Below, piece by piece: positions 60,011 to 64,000 of a stretch of DNA of 64,000 nt. The notes beneath the pieces are model-generated. The model had not been told where the DNA came from. It was given only the letters and a program-made list of their open reading frames with translations, and ran no database searches. The number at the start of each line of letters is the position of its first letter. The first letter of the stretch is position 1. The translations under genes were made by a program, and so were the position numbers. The stretch lies in assembly GCF_910591885.1 (NCBI RefSeq), contig NC_063275.1, forward strand, positions 5,878,501 through 5,942,500, given 5' to 3'. The DNA comes from Bombus terrestris (Eukaryota; Arthropoda; Insecta; Hymenoptera; Apidae).

Positions 60011-62869
60011 TACCGAAAAACGAACGAAAGAGGGATTGGTTTTAGGTTAGGCTATAGTTTTTCGAGCGAGCGCAGCGAGCGAGCAATGCGTAAACGTGCG
60101 TCACAAACCAATTGATTGGCACGAAGGTACATAGAAATATTTGCACCAGCCCGAGGAGCCGGAAGCTTTTATCGAATTGCTCACTGAGCAAAGTTTACAT
60201 GTTATCAATAGTTTTACACAAAGAGTAATAGTTCGACGAAGTAAAGTGCAACGTGAGTACCAGTATCGCTGAGAAAACTTGGAAATAACAGGAAATATAT
60301 GTAAGGAAATATAAAGTATATGTATGTCCAGGAAGTTGAATCTAATGAAAATATATGTTAGGAATTATAAAGAATGTGTGTAGCATAAAATTGTAATCGT
60401 TGCTCGCTCCGCTCGCTCATAAAAAGATCGTCCAACCTCACAACCGATCCGGCACGTTCGCAAATTTGAAGTGAATTGCCTCCTTACCGAAAAACGAACG
60501 AAAGAGGGATTGGTTTTAGGTTAGGCTATAGTTTTTCGAGCGAGCGCAGCGAGCGAGCAATGCGTAAACGTGCGTCACAAACCAATTGATTGGCACGAAG
60601 GTACATAGAAATATTTGCACCAGCCCGAGGAGCCGGAAGCTTTTATCGAATTGCTCAGTGAGCAAAGTTTACATGTTATCAATAGTTTTACACAAAGAGT
60701 AATAGTTCGACGAAGTAAAGTGCAACGTGAGTACCAGTATCGCTGAGAAAACTTGGAAATAACCGGAACTAAATGTAAGGAAATATAAAGTATATGTATA
60801 ACCAGGAAGTTGAAACTAATGAAAATATATGTTAGGAACTATGAAGTATGTGTGTAGCATGAAAATTGTAATCGTTGCTTGCTCGCAGCGTGCGCTCGTA
60901 AAAATCTAGTCCTACCTCACAACCGATCCGGCTAGCTCGCAAATTTGAAGTAAATCGCCTCCATATCGAAGGACGAACGCAGGTGGGATTGGTTTTAGGT
61001 TAGGCTATAGTTTTTCGAGCGAGCGCAGCGAGCGAGCAATGCGTATACGTGCGTCACAAACCAATTGATTAGCACGTAGGTACACAGAAATATTTGCACC
61101 TGCCCGAGGAGCCGGAAGCTTTTATCGAATTGCTCACTGAGCAAAGTTTACATGTTATCAATTGTTTTACACAAAGAGTAATAGTTCGGCGAAGTGCAGT
61201 GCAACGTGAGTACCAATACCGCTGAGAAAACTTGGAAATAACAGGAAATATATGTAAGGAAATATAAAGTATATGTATGACCAGGAAGTTGAATCTAATG
61301 AAAATATATGTTAGGAATTATAAAGAATGTGTGTAGCATAAAATTGTAATCGTTGCTCGCTCCGCTCCCTCATAAAAAGATCGTCCAACCTCACAACCGA
61401 TCCGGCACGTTCGGAAATTTGAAGTGAATTGCCTCCTTACCGAAAAACGAACGAAAGAGGGATTGGTTTTAGGTTAGGCTATAGTTTTTCGAGCGAGCGC
61501 AGCGAGCGAGCAATGCGTAAACGTGCGTCACAAACCAATTGATTGGCACGAAGGTACATAGAAATATTTGCACCAGCCCGAGGAGCCGGAAGCTTTTATC
61601 GAATTGCTCACTGAGCAAAGTTTACATGTTATCAATAGTTTTACACAAAGAGTAATAGTTCGACGAAGTAAAGTGCAACGTGAGTACCAGTATCGCTGAG
61701 AAAACTTGGAAATAACCGGAACTAAATGTAAGGAAATATAAAGTATATGTATAACCAGGAAGTTGAAACTAATGAAAATATATGTTAGGAACTATGAAGT
61801 ATGTGTGTAGCATGAAAATTGTAATCGTTGCTTGCTCGCAGCGTGCGCTCGTAAAAATCTAGTCCTACCTCACAACCGATCCGGCTCGCTCGCAAATTTG
61901 AAGTAAATCGCCTCCATATCGAAGGACGAACGCAGGTGGGATTGGTTTTAGGTTGGGCTATAGTTTTTCGAGCGAGCGCAGCGAGCGAGCAATGCGTATA
62001 CGTGCGTCACAAACCAATTGATTAGCACGTAGGTACACAGAAATATTTGCACCTGCCCGAGGAGCCGGAAGCTTTTATCGAATTGCTCACTGAGCAAAGT
62101 TTACATGTTATCAATTGTTTTACACAAAGAGTAATAGTTCGACGAAGTAAAGTGCAACGTGAGTACCAGTATCGCTGAGAAAACTTGGAAATAACCGGAA
62201 CTAAATGTAAGGAAATATAAAGTATATGTATAACCAGGAAGTTGAAACTAATGAAAATATATGTTAGGAACTATGAAGTATGTGTGTAGCATGAAAATTG
62301 TAATCGTTGCTTGCTCGCAGCGTGCGCTCGTAAAAATCTAGTCCTATCTCACAACCGATCCGGCTCGCTCGCAAATTTGAAGTAAATCGCCTCCATATCG
62401 AAGGACGAACGCAGGTGGGATTGGTTTTAGGTTAGGCTATAGTTTTTCGAGCGAGCGCAGCGAGCGAGCAATGCGTATACGTGCGTCACAAACCAATTGA
62501 TTAGCACGTAGGTACACAGAAATATTTGCACCTGCCCGAGGAGCCGGAAGCTTTTATCGAATTGCTCACTGAGCAAAGTTTACATGTTATCAATTGTTTT
62601 ACACAAAGAGTAATAGTTCGGCGAAGTGCAGTGCAACGTGAGTACCAATACCGCTGAGAAAACTTGGAAATAACAGGAAATATATGTAAGGAAATATAAA
62701 GTATATGTATGACCAGGAAGTTGAATCTAATGAAAATATATGTTAGGAATTATAAAGAATGTGTGTAGCATAAAATTGTAATCGTTGCTCGCTCCGCTCG
62801 CTCATAAAATGATCGTCCAACCTCACAACCGATCCGGCACGTTCGCAAATTTGAAGTGAATTGCCTCCT
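60011..62869 (+). repeat. Copy 3 of the 2859 bp six-monomer higher-order repeat
   Basis: Monomer starts are 60011, 60485, 60964, 61438, 61917 and 62396. It has CTCCCTCATAAA and TTCGGAAATTTG in 60964 like copy 1, and a central G in the palindrome of 60485 (60658) like copy 4. CATAAAATGATCG near 62805 is private. Confidence 0.9.
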
Positions 62870-64000
62870 TACCGAAAAACGAACGAAAGAGGGATTGGTT
62901 TTAGGTTAGGCTATAGTTTTTCGAGCGAGCGCAGCGAGCGAGCAATGCGTAAACGTGCGTCACAAACCAATTGATTGGCACGAAGGTACATAGAAATATT
63001 TGCACCAGCCCGAGGAGCCGGAAGCTTTTATCGAATTGCTCACTGAGCAAAGTTTACATGTTATCAATAGTTTTACACAAAGAGTAATAGTTCGACGAAG
63101 TAAAGTGCAACGTGAGTACCAGTATCGCTGAGAAAACTTGGAAATAACAGGAAATATATGTAAGGAAATATAAAGTATATGTATGTCCAGGAAGTTGAAT
63201 CTAATGAAAATATATGTTAGGAATTATAAAGAATGTGTGTAGCATAAAATTGTAATCGTTGCTCGCTCCGCTCGCTCATAAAAAGATCGTCCAACCTCAC
63301 AACCGATCCGGCACGTTCGCAAATTTGAAGTGAATTGCCTCCTTACCGAAAAACGAACGAAAGAGGGATTGGTTTTAGGTTAGGCTATAGTTTTTCGAGC
63401 GAGCGCAGCGAGCGAGCAATGCGTAAACGTGCGTCACAAACCAATTGATTGGCACGAAGGTACATAGAAATATTTGCACCAGCCCGAGGAGCCGGAAGCT
63501 TTTATCGAATTGCTCAGTGAGCAAAGTTTACATGTTATCAATAGTTTTACACAAAGAGTAATAGTTCGACGAAGTAAAGTGCAACGTGAGTACCAGTATC
63601 GCTGAGAAAACTTGGAAATAACCGGAACTAAATGTAAGGAAATATAAAGTATATGTATAACCAGGAAGTTGAAACTAATGAAAATATATGTTAGGAACTA
63701 TGAAGTATGTGTGTAGCATGAAAATTGTAATCGTTGCTTGCTCGCAGCGTGCGCTCGTAAAAATCTAGTCCTACCTCACAACCGATCCGGCTAGCTCGCA
63801 AATTTGAAGTAAATCGCCTCCATATCGAAGGACGAACGCAGGTGGGATTGGTTTTAGGTTAGGCTATAGTTTTTCGAGCGAGCGCAGCGAGCGAGCAATG
63901 CGTATACGTGCGTCACAAACCAATTGATTAGCACGTAGGTACACAGAAATATTTGCACCTGCCCGAGGAGCCGGAAGCTTTTATCGAATTGCTCACTGAG
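62870..64000 (+). repeat. Copy 4 (partial) of the 2859 bp repeat, cut by the window edge
   Basis: Contains the A to B hybrid 62870 (TATGTCCAGG), A 63344 (GGCTAGCTCGC, central G at 63517) and the first 178 bases of B 63823. The array clearly continues to the right, and the left edge also starts inside satellite, so neither end of the array is in view. Confidence 0.9.
63823..64000 (+). repeat. Partial type B monomer at the right edge
   Basis: It begins TATCGAAGGACG and has GTATACG, TTAGCACGTAGG and CCTGCCC; it ends within the palindrome, after TTGCTCACTGAG. It is truncated only by the window. Confidence 0.92.

Larger units (their letters stand above)
1..64000. repeat. Continuous satellite DNA array, about 474-480 bp monomers
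   Basis: Every stretch of the window matches one monomer family in one orientation. I located 134 consecutive monomer starts plus a partial monomer at 63823-64000. Lengths are 479 (A tail) or 474 (B tail), with a few of 472, 473, 478 and 480. Type A begins TACCGAAAAACGAACG and type B begins TATCGAAGGACGAACG. No inversion, transposon insertion or unique spacer was seen, so every gene-free interval is satellite. Neither strand has a credible protein-coding gene. Head-to-tail arrays of this kind are typical of eukaryotic heterochromatin such as centromeres and pericentromeres; that location is inference. I do not recognise the family by name. Confidence 0.98.

Noticed and set aside
1..64000. Regularly spaced repeats suggesting a CRISPR array
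   Set aside because: The repeat unit is about 475 bases with no short repeat/unique spacer alternation; adjacent monomers are related over their full length.
1..64000. Long terminal repeats or tandem transposon copies
   Set aside because: No open reading frame for a transposase, integrase or reverse transcriptase, no target-site duplications and no unique internal sequence were seen.
1..64000. Interstitial telomere array because of the TTAGG motif
   Set aside because: Only two adjacent TTAGG copies occur per monomer, about 475 bases apart from the next pair, so this is not a telomeric tract.

Overview
The whole 64 kb window is one uninterrupted head-to-tail satellite DNA array. I read 134 complete monomers plus a 178-base partial one at the right edge. 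All are in the same orientation, and I found no gene, RNA gene, transposon or unique spacer between them. The monomer exists in two main forms, each about 474-480 bases and by eye roughly nine-tenths identical. Type A is usually 479 bases and type B usually 474, and in the simplest stretches they alternate as a 953-base A-B dimer. The phase used here (A begins TACCGAAAAACG, B begins TATCGAAGGACG) is a convention.

The organism is a eukaryote, because arrays like this are typical of centromeric, pericentromeric or other heterochromatin. An arthropod is plausible: every intact monomer carries two tandem copies of TTAGG, the usual arthropod telomere motif, and CpG is not depleted (about 30 in the first 479 bases). 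This is inference; I do not recognise the satellite as a named family.

Layout, left to right. 1-5234: mostly A-B dimers with a few hybrids. 5235-12384: dimers carrying a 2.7 kb duplication at an offset of 5244, and a rare third tail type. 12385-17608: irregular, including five consecutive 474-base monomers with B tails. 17609-29039: a five-monomer higher-order repeat of 2380 bases, with a patch copied from 15.7-17.4 kb. 29040-34278: regular 953-base dimers. 34279-50949: a mosaic of overlapping long duplications (offsets 4764-4765, 6669, 8575, 9527), with one- and two-base length variants and a tripled dimer. 50950-54292: transition. 54293-64000: a clean six-monomer higher-order repeat of 2859 bases, three full copies and part of a fourth, running off the window.

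By my reading 41 of the 134 monomers are A/B hybrids. Each monomer can be scored in four blocks (monomer positions about 1-30, 79-140, 199-290, 313-end), and most switches fall in two strongly conserved tracts between them (about 31-78 and 141-198). Unequal exchange and gene conversion would explain the regional repeat orders, the local subfamilies and the hybrids. All comparisons were made by eye, so substitution counts are lower limits and an assembly of such an array needs independent support.
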